The position numbers and the translations under genes were made by a program. Below are positions 63,595-64,000 of a stretch of 64,000 bases of DNA, piece after piece; position 1 is the stretch's first letter; each line of letters begins with the position of its first letter. This stretch comes from Massilia sp. IC2-278. Lineage in GTDB: Bacteria; Pseudomonadota; Gammaproteobacteria; Burkholderiales; Burkholderiaceae_D. The notes beneath the pieces were generated by a model that had not been told where the DNA came from, made no database searches, and was given only the letters and a program-made list of their open reading frames with translations. The stretch is taken from assembly GCF_020708045.1 (NCBI RefSeq), contig NZ_JAJFES010000001.1, forward strand, positions 620,001 through 684,000, in the 5' to 3' direction.

Positions 63595-64000
63595 ATGAGC
63601 GAACAAGCGAAGAACGCCTTTTATACTGGCCTGCAGAACAATCTGTCGACCCTGCGCGACCAGGGCCTGTTCAAGCCCGAGCGCGTGCTGGCCTCGCGCC
63701 AGGGCGCCGAGGTGCAGTCGGAAGACGGCCGCACCCTGATCAACATGTGCGCGAATAACTACCTGGGCCTATCGGGCGATGCCGAAACCCAGAAAGCGGC
63801 CGAAGCCGCGCTGGCCAAGTACGGCTACGGCCTGTCGTCGGTGCGCTTCATCTGCGGCACCCAGACCGTGCACAAGGAACTGGAACAGGCGCTGTCGAAG
63901 TTCCTCGGTACCGAAGACACCATCCTGTACGCCGCCGCGTTCGACGCCAACGGCGGCGTGTTCGAGCCGCTGTTCGACGAAAACGACGCCATCATCTCCG
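63595..64000 (+). CDS. kbl: Glycine C-acetyltransferase (2-amino-3-ketobutyrate CoA ligase), 3' truncated by window
   Basis: ATG 63595 after CAGGGAAA starts the protein MSEQAKNAFYTGLQNNLSTL; 135 residues are present. The PLP-dependent alpha-oxoamine synthase signature is visible: INMCANNYLGLSGD, YGYGLSSVRFICGTQTVHKE and a long start of the large domain. With threonine dehydrogenase it converts threonine to glycine and acetyl-CoA; tdh is expected just downstream. The divergent XRE-cupin gene is the likely regulator. Confidence 0.93.
   Translation, partial: MSEQAKNAFYTGLQNNLSTLRDQGLFKPERVLASRQGAEVQSEDGRTLINMCANNYLGLSGDAETQKAAEAALAKYGYGLSSVRFICGTQTVHKELEQALSKFLGTEDTILYAAAFDANGGVFEPLFDENDAIIS

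Noticed and set aside
1..64000. tRNA, rRNA or complete insertion sequences
   Set aside because: I found no cloverleaf-like or rRNA-like stretch in the gaps and no transposase-like reading frame; small RNAs without clear structure could be missed.

Overview
The window is GC-rich, densely coded bacterial chromosome. Two cyanophycin synthetases with a cyanophycinase and an isoaspartyl peptidase, a two-domain NADP malic enzyme and the general gene style suggest a betaproteobacterium of the Burkholderiales, most likely Oxalobacteraceae (Massilia/Telluria-like). That placement is inference; the window has no rRNA or tRNA gene to anchor it.

Layout. (1) 1-12061: right-hand part of a phage-tail-like contractile injection system (extracellular contractile injection system, eCIS/Afp type). 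It runs from a truncated small zinc-ribbon protein through a tube-initiator gp19 protein, a 920-residue low-complexity protein with decapeptide repeats, a LysM hub protein, a spike split in two genes, gp25, two large baseplate proteins, a tail protein I and a conserved end protein. Nearly all genes overlap or abut. No PAAR tip or tail-fibre gene is visible. (2) 12222-14441: malic enzyme maeB, ended by a bidirectional terminator. (3) 14575-27077: accessory region. It holds a 1518-residue SF1 helicase with a C-terminal Vsr-like nuclease domain, a 156-bp MITE-like insert, yceI, a TetR repressor divergent from a lipoprotein metallo-hydrolase, and then a tightly overlapping three-gene operon: HNH-AAA ATPase fusion, free-standing HNH nuclease, membrane patatin phospholipase. 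That operon is the best candidate in the window for an undescribed anti-phage system. (4) 27139-33359: 2-hydroxyacid dehydrogenase, universal stress protein and hemerythrin-like protein beside an FNR-type box, MscS channel, DNA polymerase II. (5) 33430-41096: hybrid histidine kinase, TerC/CBS membrane protein, small unknown protein, FAD monooxygenase, phosphofructokinase. (6) 41249-50276: heme-oxygenase-like iron enzyme and cphA on the plus strand, convergent with an iaaA-cphB-cphA' operon. Together these make and degrade the nitrogen reserve cyanophycin. Palindromic repeats fill the gap between the converging genes. (7) 50437-54631: DUF2244 protein, Hsp70-like YegD, DnaQ-like exonuclease, SEL1 repeat protein. 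(8) 54728-56305: a lower-GC islet with an ankyrin-type membrane protein and an EcsC protein. (9) 56482-64000: SDR dehydrogenase, secreted prolyl oligopeptidase, ECF sigma/anti-sigma pair, duplicated DUF4394 lipoprotein, XRE-cupin regulator, and the start of kbl (threonine/glycine metabolism).

Many start codons were moved inward from the longest reading frame, because GTGA/ATGA overlaps, Shine-Dalgarno sequences and family N-termini support the shorter products. No database search was possible; family names rest on motifs read in the translations.
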